Of a stretch of DNA of 64,000 bases, positions 9,414 through 20,400 are shown piece after piece. The stretch's first letter is position 1, and each line of letters starts with the position of its first letter. This DNA comes from Rhynchopus sp. YZ270_cl-10 (lineage: Eukaryota > Euglenozoa > Diplonemea > Diplonemida > Diplonemidae). Below the pieces are notes generated by a model, which saw only the letters and a list, made by a program, of their open reading frames with translations, did no database searches and was not told the origin of the DNA. The stretch is taken from NCBI GenBank assembly GCA_964035575.1, contig OZ037920.1, positions 868,001 to 932,000 on the forward strand. Direction: 5' to 3'. Made by a program: the position numbers and the translations under genes.

Positions 9414-10880
9414 ATGAAGAGATGTGGGGGTGTGTTGCTCTTCACACACCGGTCTCTGTGTAGTAGACGGTTCAGAAGTGGAGGAGATGGGGCAGTTTTC
9501 GGACGACGAAGTGACGCGCAAACTGCAGAGTATATTACGGAAGAATGTCGAAGCAGGGCAGGTAGGAAGACACAACGGAACACATTGCACCGTGTAACTG
9601 GGTTGCTTGCGGGGCGTGTTGCAGATGGTGATGTCGTAGGGGTGGCTACGTACACTGCGGCCATGCGAATTATGCTAAAGGAGGCGAACAACATCGCTGC
9701 GTGGCGTCTGTTGGAGCATATGGCCGAAGCAGGTATTGCGCCGTCAGCGGAAACGTATCTTACCCTGATGAAGATCTCCTGCCGAAGGGGTGCTACAGCG
9801 GAGGTGCAGAAGGCGTGGCGTCTCCTTCGGAAGTCTGGTTTGATGAGGGAAAAGGGCGTCCGAGGAAAGCGATTTGACACAGAGCTGTTCTCTACGCTGG
9901 TCAGGGCGAAGGGTGCGGAGGGGGAGGAGGCAGGTATACCCCCTTGCGTTGACGCATTTTTTTTTTTTATATTTTTTTTTGAAATGGACTTTTGTACAGC
10001 CGGTCGTACTAAGGTACACGAGAGGGGGCTTTGTATTTCAACTCTAGTTTTGATTCCTTCCCTTCTGGGATAAGGGGGCAATGCTGTTTCCTTTCAAATG
10101 GCTTATTTGACTCATTTTCTTGACTCATTTTTTAACCCTCTTAACACAGCCTTCAAAATGGCGCAGACGCTGATGACCTACGAAAAGATTATTCCCAACG
10201 AAACGAACATCAAAACCCTCATCGACGCCTGCACCAACGCCACCTCCGCTGCAAGAACGCTGTCGTGGGGCACATCGAAGGGGCTGTGCACACATACCCT
10301 CCCTCTCCTCAACGCAGTTCTCGCACGGTCACAGACACGCACCGAGGCGCAGACAGCGTACACCGCTATCACAGAAGCGCACACACCTAATCGAACAACG
10401 TTTTCCAGCCTATTAAAAGGCGCTGTCACCACTCAAGACCTACCACTCATGGAATACTCAAGGAAGCATATGGCGGGGTTAGCCCCTTTGGACGAAGCTG
10501 AGCTCTGTCTTGTCGTCTCTGGGTATACTGGGATTGCACGCAACGCTGAGGGGCAGGATCGAAAGGATGTTCTCCGCCGTTGTGACGATGTTTCCGTGTT
10601 GGCGGAGTTGTCAGGGCAGGCAGGTGTGCCGCTGGCGTACAGCATGCTGCTTTGTGCATTGGAGGGCGGTGATGAGAGGGTGGACAGATGGTGCCAAACC
10701 ATGACACAAAAACGTCTGCGTGTCTCCGACAGCATGGCAAAGGCAATACACAGCCACTACACTGCAAAGAAACAGAGCATCCCGAAGGTGTTGGTGGCAG
10801 AGATGGGGAAGATATATGAGACGGCGCTCAGCTCCCCGAATCGTACCGGGCCACCGTCTTGGGACTCCAAGGTGATTTGA
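9414..10880 (+). CDS. Pentatricopeptide repeat (PPR) protein, 2 exons
   Basis: Exons 9414-9933 and 10150-10880 join in frame (phase 1, restoring A-F-K-M) to 416 residues. Helical-hairpin repeats of about 35 residues are visible, for example TYTAAMRIMLKEANNIAAWR followed by LLEHMAEAGIAPSAETYLTL, then KAWRLLRKSGL and QTAYTAITEAHTPNRTTFSS. PPR proteins bind organellar RNA and act in its processing, stability or translation. The N-terminus (MKRCGGVLLFTHRSLCSRRF) is basic, without acids, and suits a mitochondrial presequence. The 216-bp intron contains a family-2 repeat (about 9995-10056). The exact RNA target is unknown. Confidence 0.8.
9992..10058 (+). repeat. Family-2 repeat inside the PPR intron
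   Basis: The sequence TGTACAGCCGGTCGTACTAA, then GGTACACGAGAGGGGGCTTT and GTATTTCAACTCTAGTTTT matches the 3' half of the longer copies at 17030 and 48003. Confidence 0.75.
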
Positions 10881-11604
10881 TGGGGTCTATCGGCGTGCCC
10901 CCTGACTTTAGGTTACCATAGTCCAATCTTCACGTATCCACAACCACACCATGCTCCGAGGAAGCGATTTCCCCAATTCCAATCATTCGCTTTACCTGGC
11001 GTAACTCCTTTTTTTGGTTCCAGCTATCCTGAGGGAAACTTCGAGGGAGTGAACCCAGCTACTACTCATATATCGAGTCCTACATAGTGCGTTGCAAATT
11101 TATGAACAGCAGCTGGGTATTTGACTCCCCAACGCATTTTGTGCGCAAATTCTACACAGTCAGCTGATGCTGTGCGATAACGAATTGTGATCAAGGTGAC
11201 TAAACATGTGAGCATGTGAATAAACCAAAGGATAACCTATTCAGACTAAGCAGAGAGAGAGCTTAGGTTTCATCTTATAAACTTTCTTTCAAAGAGCTCT
11301 CCACTAAATCTACTCGAAAAGAAGAGCGAATCATACAGGAATAAAAATGCATTTCATTACAAAGCCTTTGCAGGTGCTGTACTGTATGTGTTTTTTTCTC
11401 TCTCTCCCTCCCCCCGACTCTTTTTTGTCTCCATAAAGACAGTCTGCATGACAATGCCAAAGTAATAGCATAAAAAAGCGTCTATATTATCTTTTAAGTA
11501 CATCACCCCTTCGGGCGACATTGAGTACAGATCCCTGTATTAGAAGGTGATTTTTCGACCCCTCCCCAAAATCTCAAAAAATTCAGACAAAAAAAAATAA
11601 CAAA
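10881..11604. other. Intergenic with an extended family-1 repeat
   Basis: Apart from the repeat at 11158-11290 I see no feature. C/T-rich sequence with CCATAAAGACAG occurs at about 11395-11443, and the bases just before the GH43-like start are A-rich. Confidence 0.45.
11158..11290 (+). repeat. Family-1 repeat with 5' extension and internal spacer
   Basis: It begins with CAGCTGATGCTGTGCGATAA, a small hairpin (CAGC-TGAT-GCTG), then CGAATTGTGATCAAGGTGAC. About 45 bases intervene before ACTAAGCAGAGAGAGAGCTT and AGGTTTCATCTTATAAAC. The same hairpin precedes the main stem at 39812 and 57528, so the full repeat has two hairpins. Confidence 0.7.
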
Positions 11605-12774
11605 ATGCTGCGTGCCAGCATTCTCTTTGGTGCTGTACTGTGTGTGTTTGGCTCTCATAGTTGCACTTCCCCTCTTGACTGTGGTCTGAACGGTGATTGC
11701 GTGGATGGACTCTGTGCATGCGACCCTGGATGGGTTATGTCTCCTGGCGGCAGCAGCATGGACTGTACGTACCTGCAGTTCCACGACAGCGACCCGACCA
11801 ACTACGGATACCACAACGCAACAGCGAACTCTTGGGGAGGCAACCCCGTCTACAACCCCGACGACAAACTCTGGCACGTCTTCACTGCGATGTTCAGCGA
11901 CGGCTGCCCGGTCGACTCCTGGAAGACGAACTCATTTGTGTTCCACGCCACCTCCCCCAACCCAATGGGTCCATGGACCGGAAGCGACGTTGCAATCAAC
12001 ATCTTCGCTCACAACCCCCAAGCCCTCCTCCACCCAGACGGTACCTGGTTGCTCTATTTCATTGGTGGCTGGCATATGCCGTTTGACTCTCGTCAGAACT
12101 GCTCCGCAGAAGGCACCCCCACCTACCCCCCTCAACCAGAAGGCCCAGGAATGAACCGCACCGACGACGGCTGTGGACCCCCTCCGTATAACGGTGGATG
12201 CGGAATTCGATTTGCCCATTCTCGCTCCCCCTACGGTCCATGGACCCTTCAGGACATTGAGGTGTCAAACCTTGACCCAGAAATTGTGGTTGACTGTGCA
12301 AAAACCAACCCAGCACCAATGCTTATGAAGAACGGCTCGATTGCGATGGCATACAACGGAGGGTACTGCAAGAAGGTGGAGACCATCGCGGTCATGATGG
12401 CAGAGTCGTGGCAGACCCCATTCAAAATTCTAACACAAAAGTCGATTGCTCCTGATCTTTCTGCAGAGGACCCTACTCTCTGGGAGACGGAGCGTGGCTT
12501 TCACATCCTCGGACACAAATTAGGCATGACCCGCTCCATGTACGCAGCCTCAACAGATCTCTACAACTGGAACGTCTCCTACGCGCACGACCAGACCACC
12601 TCAGAGGCATACAGCAAGGTCTTTGCCTTCAGCAATGGAACAGAGGTCACAACAGACAGAACGGAACGTCCTATTATGTTGATGAACACCACAACAGGCA
12701 AGCCATGGATGCTGACCTCCGCAGTGCAGGTGGGTGGGAGTATGTGGGGGTGGTACCGAACGGTGAAGAACTAA
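11605..12774 (+). CDS. Secreted EGF-like plus GH43-like five-bladed beta-propeller protein
   Basis: A 389-residue protein. Residues 1-16 are a signal peptide. Residues 20-55 form an EGF-like module (CTSPLDCGLNGDCVDGLCAC). The rest has the look of GH43-type glycosidases: WGGNPVYNPDDKLWHVFTAM, HATSPNPMGPW, a second SPYGPW, NPAPMLMKNGS, EDPTLWE. These repeated blade motifs and acidic residues fit hydrolysis of arabinoxylan-like or other plant or algal polysaccharides. I cannot assign the catalytic base, acid and pKa modulator with certainty, so the substrate is open and a non-catalytic propeller is possible. There are many NxT sites. The single exon and its place beside the LPMO and GH3 genes agree with a carbohydrate-degradation set. 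Confidence 0.7.
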   Translation: MLRASILFGAVLCVFGSHSCTSPLDCGLNGDCVDGLCACDPGWVMSPGGSSMDCTYLQFHDSDPTNYGYHNATANSWGGNPVYNPDDKLWHVFTAMFSDGCPVDSWKTNSFVFHATSPNPMGPWTGSDVAINIFAHNPQALLHPDGTWLLYFIGGWHMPFDSRQNCSAEGTPTYPPQPEGPGMNRTDDGCGPPPYNGGCGIRFAHSRSPYGPWTLQDIEVSNLDPEIVVDCAKTNPAPMLMKNGSIAMAYNGGYCKKVETIAVMMAESWQTPFKILTQKSIAPDLSAEDPTLWETERGFHILGHKLGMTRSMYAASTDLYNWNVSYAHDQTTSEAYSKVFAFSNGTEVTTDRTERPIMLMNTTTGKPWMLTSAVQVGGSMWGWYRTVKN

Positions 12775-13214
12775 AAAAAGGGAAAAAATGCGGTGTGTTT
12801 TAGTGCAATGTATGAATGTATAGGTCTTTATCCCCCCCTCTTGAGAAAAGCGACCCTGTGATTCCTCTGGTGTTGACGAAAACGATTTTTTTTTGAATTC
12901 TCTTTTTCTATTTGTATGCCATCTCGAGGGGGTTTTTTTGAAGAAAAGCAATGTCCCTGCACCACCCCACCCCCACTCATTAGTGGCGATGCGAGGGGCT
13001 TACGTCATCACTTGACAACAGTCACTTGCTCTACCCCCCTACCCCACCTCCCTCCCAGTGAAGATGTGAACATATGTACAGGGTCACGCCAGAGGGCGCT
13101 GCACAAAACTATTTTTTTTGTTTTAGCCCTCGCGCGATGACGGTAGCAGGTCAAGGTGTGTGTACGTTATTTGAGAGAGACATTCATGATGTACGTTATT
13201 CTTTAGTTGGTTAT

Positions 13215-13262
13215 AAAGGTGACTAGGCACGAGAGGCTTATCATCTTATAAACTTTTCTTGG
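13215..13262 (+). repeat. Family-1 hairpin repeat
   Basis: TATAAAGGTGACTAGGCACG, then AGAGGCTTATCATCTTATAA and ACTTTTCTT. The outer stem AAGGTGA/TCATCTT is kept, and TTATA/ATAA can extend it. The inner stem is shortened. Confidence 0.8.
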
Positions 13263-13808
13263 TGTTTCAGGTGACCCCTACCAGTATGTATAGGTTGACG
13301 CTCCTCATAGGCACCGCAGACCGAGAATCCAAAAACGTTCTTTTTTGTTTTTTGTTTTTTGTTTTTTGTTTGACTCGTTTGATTTCTTCGCCTTTCTGCA
13401 CCATTTTGTACTGCTTTCAATGTAAGGACCCCGGCGTGCTGTCTGTTCTCTTCCGTGAGGGTGTGGCGCGTTTTTTTCTTCTACCCACCTGTCCCCAAAA
13501 ACTTCATCATTCGCTAGTCTCATTTGTTAATGTATTTGCAGTGAAAAAACACAGCTTTTTCCTCTCAAATTTTCATTCATTTGTCTATTTCTCTTTTTGT
13601 TTTGAGCATATTCCGTGCAATGTAGTGGTGTGCTGTATTGTAATGCTATATTGCCCATCATAATACATAATCCAACAGCTGTATTGTGATGTGCATTATG
13701 ACGGGGCAATTCTCACTATACAGTCACCATCCGTGCAGTGTGGCCCTTCTTTGGATTTTTACGTGTTATCCAAACGGGCGAAAAATCGTGTGGTTATTTT
13801 TTTTCCCC

Positions 13809-13860
13809 CGGTGACTAAGTATACATAAGCTTGGGTTCATCTTCAAAACTTTTTCTTTCT
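13809..13860 (+). repeat. Family-1 hairpin repeat, divergent loop
   Basis: CGGTGACTAAGTATACATAA, then GCTTGGGTTCATCTTCAAAA and CTTTTTCTTTC. The loop is TATACATAA-like instead of ACGAGAG, while the right arm and pyrimidine tail are kept. Confidence 0.7.
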
Positions 13861-14204
13861 TTTTTGTCTATTATACCTTCTATTCAGTAGAATAGTTAGT
13901 ATATGAAACAGTTTTTTGTACTCCCCATTTGCGAGTACAATGGGTAATGTGAAACTCTCTACGTCGATTCATGATAGGTCTCGACAGTGCCCTGCACTGT
14001 ACTGAATGTGCAGCAATGTGCCAGAATCGTTTTGTTTTTTTGGCATTTTCCCAGCACATTAGTACAAAGGCCCAACGTAACGTGCATGGGGGAAAAAAAT
14101 GTAGTATTCCCTCGTCTTTGAAACCCTGTTTGTGTGTAGTGCTGATGAGGATGTGTCTCGTGGTAATTCCGACTGTTCTCTATTTGTATGTCTGTGTATC
14201 TTTT

Positions 14205-14365
14205 TTACCTGATGGCGAAGTAGGGAAAAGTAGGCAGAGTTCCGATTATACATAAAAAAGCGTCCCCCCCTAACCCTATGTTCTCCATGCTGCAAATAAC
14301 ACAACAACCCCACACACAGCTCAAATAACTGCTCAAAAAAAACAACAACAAAACCCATACACACA
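14205..14365 (+). promoter_or_regulatory. Conserved upstream block shared by all three GH3 genes
   Basis: The block TACCTGATGGCGAAGTAGGG, then AAAAG(G)TAGGCAGAGTTCCG, ATTATACATAAAAAAGCGTC and a CCCCCC run recurs at about 22870-23026 and 25995-26144, the last with ATTATATAAAAAAG. The ATTATAYATAAA segment could be a core promoter element. A C/A-rich 5'UTR with CACACACAG precedes each start codon. Conservation may only reflect recent duplication. Confidence 0.45.
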
Positions 14366-16684
14366 ATGCGTGCCGCCCTCTTCGCCAGCATGCTGGCTGT
14401 TGCGCATGGTACTGTCTCAACCAAGTTCACCTGTGCACCAGGCGCACCCGAATCGACCCTCCCGTTCTGCAACCGCAAGCTTGGCTTCCAAGCCCGTTCC
14501 GCTGATCTCGTCAGTCGTCTGAATGTCACCGAAAAACTCGACCTTTGGGGACACAGCTACCCGAGTAGCCACACTGTTGACCGGTTCAACACAAAATCAT
14601 GGAGTTTGGACCACACCTGCATTCACGGAGTGAATGGACAGCACGGTGTTACTGTCTTTGCGCATGCGATTGCACAGGGTGCTTCGTTTGATCTGGACCT
14701 CGTGGCACGCATCAGCAACGCAACTGCAGTGGAGGCACGCATCATGTCGTGGCAGAAGTACTACGGTTCGGGTGGATCGACGCAGGGTGCAGTGCTGTCG
14801 TGCGACGGAGGGCCTCTTGCGAACTCTGCACACGACCCGAGGTGGGGTCGTATCTCGGAGACGTACGGCGAGGACCCGCTGCTCATCAAGCTCATGGGTG
14901 TCAAGGTCTTGAGGGCTCTTCAGAACCAGCAGAGGGTGCCTGGCTCGGTTGATGAGGATTACTTCATGGCGACGAGGCAGGTGGTCAGGCACTACCTTGG
15001 CTACCACTCGGCCAGGCCAGACCTTGGTCCGGAAAATGCCATCATGAATGTGACAGAGCGTTCTCTGGCAGACTCGTACCTTCCCACCTACGAGTCCTTC
15101 ATGAGCACCCAGCCCGGCGAGGGTAACGCAGATGGTATCATGTGCTCGATGGCTTCGGTCAACGGCGTGCCTGCCTGTGCGAACCCCTACCTCCTGAAGA
15201 CTGTTCTCCGTGACCAGTGGAAGTCCGACGCATTGGTGCAGACTGACTGCTGTGACTCCATCAAAGTGATCAACAACCCCTTCCACTACAACGGCACAAC
15301 GAACAACACAGAGGCATTGAGGCTGTCGGTGGAGGCAGGTGTGCAGGTGTACTACGGATTCAGTGGTGGAGAGTTCACGCCCGACTTCGCGGGTCTCCTG
15401 ACCAACGGAACCATTGCAATGGAGAAGCTGGACTCGGCAGCAACAAGAGTGATCAAGTCGCAGATGAAGCTTGGGTTCTTCGACTCAGCGGCAGAGGACT
15501 TTCCGTTCTCGAATGCGTCGATTCCGTGGGAGATGCTTGACTCTGCGGAGCACCGTGCGCTTGCACGCGAGTCTGCCGCAAAGTCGACTGTGGTGCTGAC
15601 GAACAACGGGATCCTCCCCCTCAAGGCTGGTGTCAAGGTTGCTGTGATTGGACCCTTTGCGAACTGCACTGTGTGCATGCTCCACAGCTACAACGGATAC
15701 CCTTCCCAGTACACCACTATCCTGCAGGGTATCGCCGCCAAGACTTCTGCCACCTACAGCCTCGGAAGCAACGCCACCTGCGACAAGAAGGGTGACGAAT
15801 GCTGGACGAAGGCTGGTGACCCTTCCCAGGCTGCCATCGCAGCTGCTGTCGCTGTTGCGAAGGAGGCAGAGGTGACTGTTCTTGTGATCGGGCTTGGTGC
15901 GGGCTGGGAAGCAGAAGGTGAGGACCGTGTGAACGTGAGCACCCCTGCCCTGCAGGCCGCTCTGCAGTCTGCAGTGGCTGCTGTCTCGAAGAAGCTTGTG
16001 ATTGTGTGCATGAGTGCTGGTGGTGTGGACGTTGACGACAGCTCTGCAGACGCGTCTGTGTACGCACCTTACGGAGGTGAGGAGGGCGGGTCTGGTCTTG
16101 CCGACGTGCTCTTCGGTGATGTGAACCCTTCTGCGAAGCTGCCGGTGACTGTCTACAAGCAGGCCTGGGCAGACGCCATGAACGTGAACTACAACACCTC
16201 CATCGGCATCTTCGACCTTGAGGTTGGTCTTGGGCGCACCCACCGCTACGTGCAGGCGGATCAGGTCAAGTACGGGTTTGGGTTTGGTCTCTCCTACACC
16301 ACCTTTGCGTACAGCAACCTCACCGTGGTTAAGAACACCTCGTCGGACGTGGTTGCTGACATTTTTGTGACACTGAAGAACACTGGTACCATTGCAGGTG
16401 CAGATGTGGTGCAGGCGTACTCCTCGGTTCCCACCATGGCTGGTGTGTCCACACCAAAGCAGAACATGGTGGCCTTCAGCAAGGTGATGCTCCAGCCACA
16501 GGAGTCCCAGGTGGTCCACTTGCAGGTGTCCTCCGCCTCTATCGCCGTGGCAGACGACGAAGGGAAAATGCACCTTTCATCCGCTGCCTACACCTTCTCT
16601 GTGGGAGGCCACCAGCCAGGTGCCAAGGGAACATCTGGAGACGTCCAGGTCGCAACAGTGAACCTCAACTTTACCGCGATCTAA
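14366..16684 (+). CDS. Secreted GH3 glycoside hydrolase (beta-xylosidase/beta-glucosidase type), copy 1
   Basis: A 772-residue protein: signal peptide 1-15 (MRAALFASMLAVAHG), GH3 N-terminal barrel (about 30-330), GH3 C-terminal sandwich (about 390-600) and a fibronectin-III-like tail (about 655-760, ending in YTFSVGGHQPG). The block SAHDPRWGRISETYGEDP is typical of plant/fungal beta-xylosidases, and Asp294 in ALVQTDCCDSI is the expected nucleophile. It would remove terminal xylose, glucose or arabinose from oligosaccharides outside the cell. It is single-exon and rich in N-glycosylation sites. It ends QVATVNLNFTAI, unlike copies 2 and 3, and differs from them in short patches (GYPSQ, DKKGDE, GAGWEAEGED). 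Exact substrate is unproven. Confidence 0.92.
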   Translation: MRAALFASMLAVAHGTVSTKFTCAPGAPESTLPFCNRKLGFQARSADLVSRLNVTEKLDLWGHSYPSSHTVDRFNTKSWSLDHTCIHGVNGQHGVTVFAHAIAQGASFDLDLVARISNATAVEARIMSWQKYYGSGGSTQGAVLSCDGGPLANSAHDPRWGRISETYGEDPLLIKLMGVKVLRALQNQQRVPGSVDEDYFMATRQVVRHYLGYHSARPDLGPENAIMNVTERSLADSYLPTYESFMSTQPGEGNADGIMCSMASVNGVPACANPYLLKTVLRDQWKSDALVQTDCCDSIKVINNPFHYNGTTNNTEALRLSVEAGVQVYYGFSGGEFTPDFAGLLTNGTIAMEKLDSAATRVIKSQMKLGFFDSAAEDFPFSNASIPWEMLDSAEHRALARESAAKSTVVLTNNGILPLKAGVKVAVIGPFANCTVCMLHSYNGYPSQYTTILQGIAAKTSATYSLGSNATCDKKGDECWTKAGDPSQAAIAAAVAVAKEAEVTVLVIGLGAGWEAEGEDRVNVSTPALQAALQSAVAAVSKKLVIVCMSAGGVDVDDSSADASVYAPYGGEEGGSGLADVLFGDVNPSAKLPVTVYKQAWADAMNVNYNTSIGIFDLEVGLGRTHRYVQADQVKYGFGFGLSYTTFAYSNLTVVKNTSSDVVADIFVTLKNTGTIAGADVVQAYSSVPTMAGVSTPKQNMVAFSKVMLQPQESQVVHLQVSSASIAVADDEGKMHLSSAAYTFSVGGHQPGAKGTSGDVQVATVNLNFTAI

Positions 16685-16936
16685 GGGGGGAAAAAAGGGG
16701 GAAAAAGAAAACGGAAAAGTATTGTGAAATATTGCTGCGTATCGTGAAAAATGTAGTGTATTAGTGTTTTGCCATGTTTTTAGGAGAGAGAAACCCATTC
16801 CAAGGAAGGAAGAACTTTGAAAATTCGGTCAGAAACATCATTGTTTTTTGTTTCCTGTGTATATTATTATTATTTGTTTTTTGTGTGAAAATCTCGAAAT
16901 CAAAAGGAACAGTTTTATGTCAGCGCAAATGCTTCT

Positions 16937-17030
16937 ACGAGCACAGAGAGGCGTTGAGTTCATCATGTTGCAATCTTCTATAGGTAACTAAGCACGAGAG
17001 GCTTTGGGTTCATCTTATAATTTTTTTTTT
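16937..17030 (+). repeat. Two tandem family-1 repeats
   Basis: The first is degenerate (CGAGCACAGAGAGGCGTTGA, GTTCATCATGTTGCAATC). The second is good (AGGTAACTAAGCACGAGAGG, CTTTGGGTTCATCTTATAAT and a T run). Head-to-tail placement shows that the repeat unit can duplicate locally. Confidence 0.75.
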
Positions 17031-17150
17031 CATATCAGATGCAAACCACGAAATGGATTGTAGAACTGCATGGTTGGGGTGTCCACCTCCGGTCATACCA
17101 AATGTACACTGTTTACGATAGGGCTTTGTATTTCAAGTCAACCTTTTTGT
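17030..17150 (+). repeat. Long family-2 repeat
   Basis: CATATCAGATGCAAACCACG, AAATGGATTGTAGAACTGCA, TGGTTGGGGTGTCCACCTCC, GGTCATACCAAATGTACACT, then GGGCTTTGTATTTCAAG. It matches 48003-48124 nearly base for base over the first 70 positions. Confidence 0.85.
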
Positions 17151-17430
17151 CTTTTCATTTTGCATGGTATTTCATATTGTGATTCGGCACGTTGGTCGTG
17201 GTTGACCCGCAGCAAAGAAAACTCTCCCCCCCACCCCCATTCCCATTCCCCAATCTTCAAAATATATTAGTGTTTTTTTTTCATGTGTATTCTTCTCGTT
17301 GTATCCATTTTCGTTTCTTTTTTTTCCCCCTTTTCTTTTACATACGATGACAGCGGGCGCTTTTTTTTTTTTTTTTTTTGTTTTCAGGGCGTTCGCCCCG
17401 GGGCGAAAAATATTTTTTTTCGTTAAAAAA

Positions 17431-20400
17431 CATAGGGTGAAAACGATCGTTTTTTTTTTTTTTTTTTTTTTACGAATCTGGGAAAAAGTGATCGGTCTTT
17501 TTTTTTTTTTTTTTTTTTCACGATCGTGAAGAAAAAAAAACGATCGTTTTTTTTTTTTTTTTTTCTTCACGATCGTGAAAAAAAAGCACCTTTTTCTTCA
17601 CGATCGTGAAGGAAAAAAAAAACGATCGTTTTTTTTTTCCCATATTATGTCGTTGATCGCTGGCCCACACCAGGGAGGGAGCCCCCACAGGTGCCCACAA
17701 CCCCCCTGAAATCGGCCGAGAGTAACTTTTAGCGGTGTTTTGACGTAAAATGTCACCTTTTGTGCCATTTTTGGGGTGTACTTTTCTGGAACAAAATTCG
17801 CAAAACCCGAAATACGAATCGTAAAAAATCGCGACATTCTATGACATGCGTATACCATGAAGCAGCACGTCACGGCATGGCATGTAACATGCACATGTAA
17901 TATCGCCAAAAACCTAGTCGTAGTAACATCATCACTGTGCAAACCCCTGTCCATCCAATACAATTCACACTCTTTGTGGGTGGTCTTGCTGCCTTTTTGC
18001 CACAGTAATTTTTGGCCCGGCAGGCATGCTCTTGAAGCATGGCAATTTAGTGTGTATGGGGCAGGGTGTTGTTTTGTTCTGAATTCCCTTTGTTACAATA
18101 TCTATCCAATCGCGAGTGGTTGTATGTGTATCGTGAGACACTCTTTTTAACCCTTTACGGACCAAGAGGACATTTATGCCCATTGTGGCGGGGGATGCGG
18201 CGTTCAACACCAGGCCAAGTTGGCCAAAAGCCCAACTTTTGTACTGTCCAACCTCTGTACAATTACGGTATATTTCGTTGGCTGGTGGTCTGAAGAGTGA
18301 TCTGACCATATTCTCCAGGTATAACAAATGCCCAAATAATGCATTGGCGAAGGAATTTTGCACTTTTGACCATCACACATTACTTGTATTTTTACCGGTT
18401 TTTTAATGAGTACAACCTATGTCAGAGCACGCTGTCCCACAGATTTTAGAATTTGGGGGGGTCACGCAACAGGGATTACGCAGCTCCCCATACTTATCGC
18501 TAAATATGCCGTTTTCCCCGAAAAATTTTAGAATTCCACGCCCAATTTCTTTCTTTTTGGCAAAAAAAAAATTTTCGCGCTTCGCGCGAAAAAGGTCCTC
18601 AGAAGCTCAATTCCGGAAACAAATACGGGGGGAGCGACGTTTTCCAACTCCTCCGCCATCAGCAGGAACACCTCCGTTTTCTCTTGAATCTGGGACGCTT
18701 GTTGCTGAGAAACAGGGCAACAGCGCGTTCAAGCATATTCCCCATCTTTTCAGTGTTAAACTCGTGGCGAAGCCACGGTACGCAACATTTCTAAAAATTG
18801 CGCTTAAAATTGCCTACTATGTCGCGGGAAGGGTGGGTTGAAAGCTCGCGCCGCAGTGCATCTTCCTTTTCCGGTAAAATAGAAGAAAATTGTCTTCTAA
18901 AAATAGAATTCTGTGGGGGGTAGGTGAGAGGTGGGCGGAGCCCCCACTCCTCCACCCCAGCCTCAATCCAAAACCCTGTATTTTTTTTTTTTTGGTATTT
19001 TTTGAGCTGAGATTTTCAAAAAATACCAAAAATACCAGGGTCAACCGCTGTGATGCTCATTGTTTAGAACACAGGGCTATTTCTAAATATGGGGTCCGGA
19101 GTCCAAAATCCAATCCGGGACACAATTTTGGCAGATTTATTTTGGGCCAAAAACGTCTTTATTTACATTTTTGGGATTCGCCCGTGCAGTGGTGGGGTCA
19201 ATCTCGAAAATTGGATTTTTTGACCACTTAAATTTTGAGAAATATGAGCCCGGTCACTTATACGTGGGCCCATTTTCGGCTAAAATTTTCCTCAAAATCC
19301 GGGTTTGTAAAATTGACCCTTCTGTGAAGGAAGGTTGTGGAAAAGGGTCCTTATTTGCATTTTTGGAAGCCGCCCGTGCAGTGGTGGGGTCAATTTGCAG
19401 AATTGGGCAAGTTCTTGCAAGACAACGGGTAATGTTTGTTAGCTCTAAGGAGGGAAGGGGAGCGTTTGTAGCTCACACAGCACCCCAAACCCTGGCCTCT
19501 CTGTCCACAGCACACAGCTCTTCCCCTGAGTTCCATTTGTGCCTCAACATGCTGAGCGCATCTTCAGTACGATGGGTGGATGAGCGAGAAGAGGCGCAAC
19601 TGGCTAGTTGCACCAAAGCTGCACAAGCTTGTGGTCGTAGCACGCAGTTTGCGCGAGAGCAAGCCGCCACAAGAGAATGGTTGGTGGGATGAGGAGAAGC
19701 TGGTGCAGGAGGAGAAGGAGCGTGCGGGAGCTATATTGACTGCGACGCGACAGCTGAGGACCCCAAGGTTGATGATGATGCTGAGCATCACGACTCTGAC
19801 ATCAGTGAAGGCTCTTGGGACTAAACGCATACAGTCTTGTCCGTACCCATTTCTCCCACACAAGTCACCACCCCCTTGTGACTTGCCTGTAACAGTGGAA
19901 ACGTTTCCCTCCCAGCCGCAAACCCGTTCAGTGTATCGTGAGCCACTGCAGTGACCCACTCACGCTCGACCCTGTCCCTCCTTGTAAACAGTTCGCCTTC
20001 TCCTACGTTGTGCTAAGGAAAACCAAAAAACATGCTCAAAAATGATGGGCACGGGGGTCAGACTCCACTTCTGACCACTTAAAATTAGGTCATACACGTG
20101 TTATACCCCAAACTGACCAAGAAATTTTCCCAGTGTTCGATGGTGATCGAATTAAATCGGTGGTAAAAAGTGAAAAATGGGGCATGCCAGGCCCACGTCA
20201 ATCAGCCTAAAAATGTTGCAACTTTAAACGCGCGTCTCTCCCGTACACCAATATACACTTTTTAACACATACAGTACAGCAAGGGAAAACCAAGGGATTT
20301 TACCCTGTGTTCTCCTTGTTACGGCTGCACTAACCTAATCATCAAAACTGCTCGATTTTGGCTTTATCTAAAAGATCGACATCAATTCTTACGAAATATA

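Larger units (their letters stand above)
12775..14365. other. Intergenic with family-1 repeats and the shared GH3 5' flank
   Basis: Family-1 copies lie at 13215-13262 and 13809-13860, and a degenerate one at about 12986-13010. From about 14066 to 14365 the sequence is repeated upstream of GH3 copy 3 (25860-26144), and its last 160 bases upstream of copy 2. No other gene is seen. Confidence 0.55.
16685..17384. other. Intergenic, GH3 3' flank with family-1 and family-2 repeats
   Basis: Two family-1 repeats in tandem (16937-16979, 16981-17030) are followed by a long family-2 repeat (17030-17150). The stretch 17157-17300 (TTTGCATGG, TGACCCGCAGC, then a C-rich and a TTTTTTCATGTGTATTCTTC part) recurs at 28588-28735 behind GH3 copy 3, so part of the 3' flank was duplicated with the gene. 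Confidence 0.5.

Noticed and set aside
11158-11200. CTGATG...CGAA, suggesting a hammerhead ribozyme core
   Set aside because: The strict CUGAUGA and GAAA core boxes and the three required stems are not present. A simple hairpin explains the segment.
14597-15286. Long minus-strand frames opposite the GH3 genes (also opposite the cyclase and exchanger)
   Set aside because: They are shadows of conserved + strand coding sequence. Their residues follow no family, while the + frames carry all catalytic motifs.
17172-17700. Lys/Phe-rich short frames around the poly-T and CGATCG region
   Set aside because: They are translations of homopolymers inside the transposon ends.
18148-18170. TTAACCCTTTACGG, resembling a piggyBac end with TTAA target
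   Set aside because: No matching inverted end followed by TTAA was found within range, and no piggyBac-type frame is visible.
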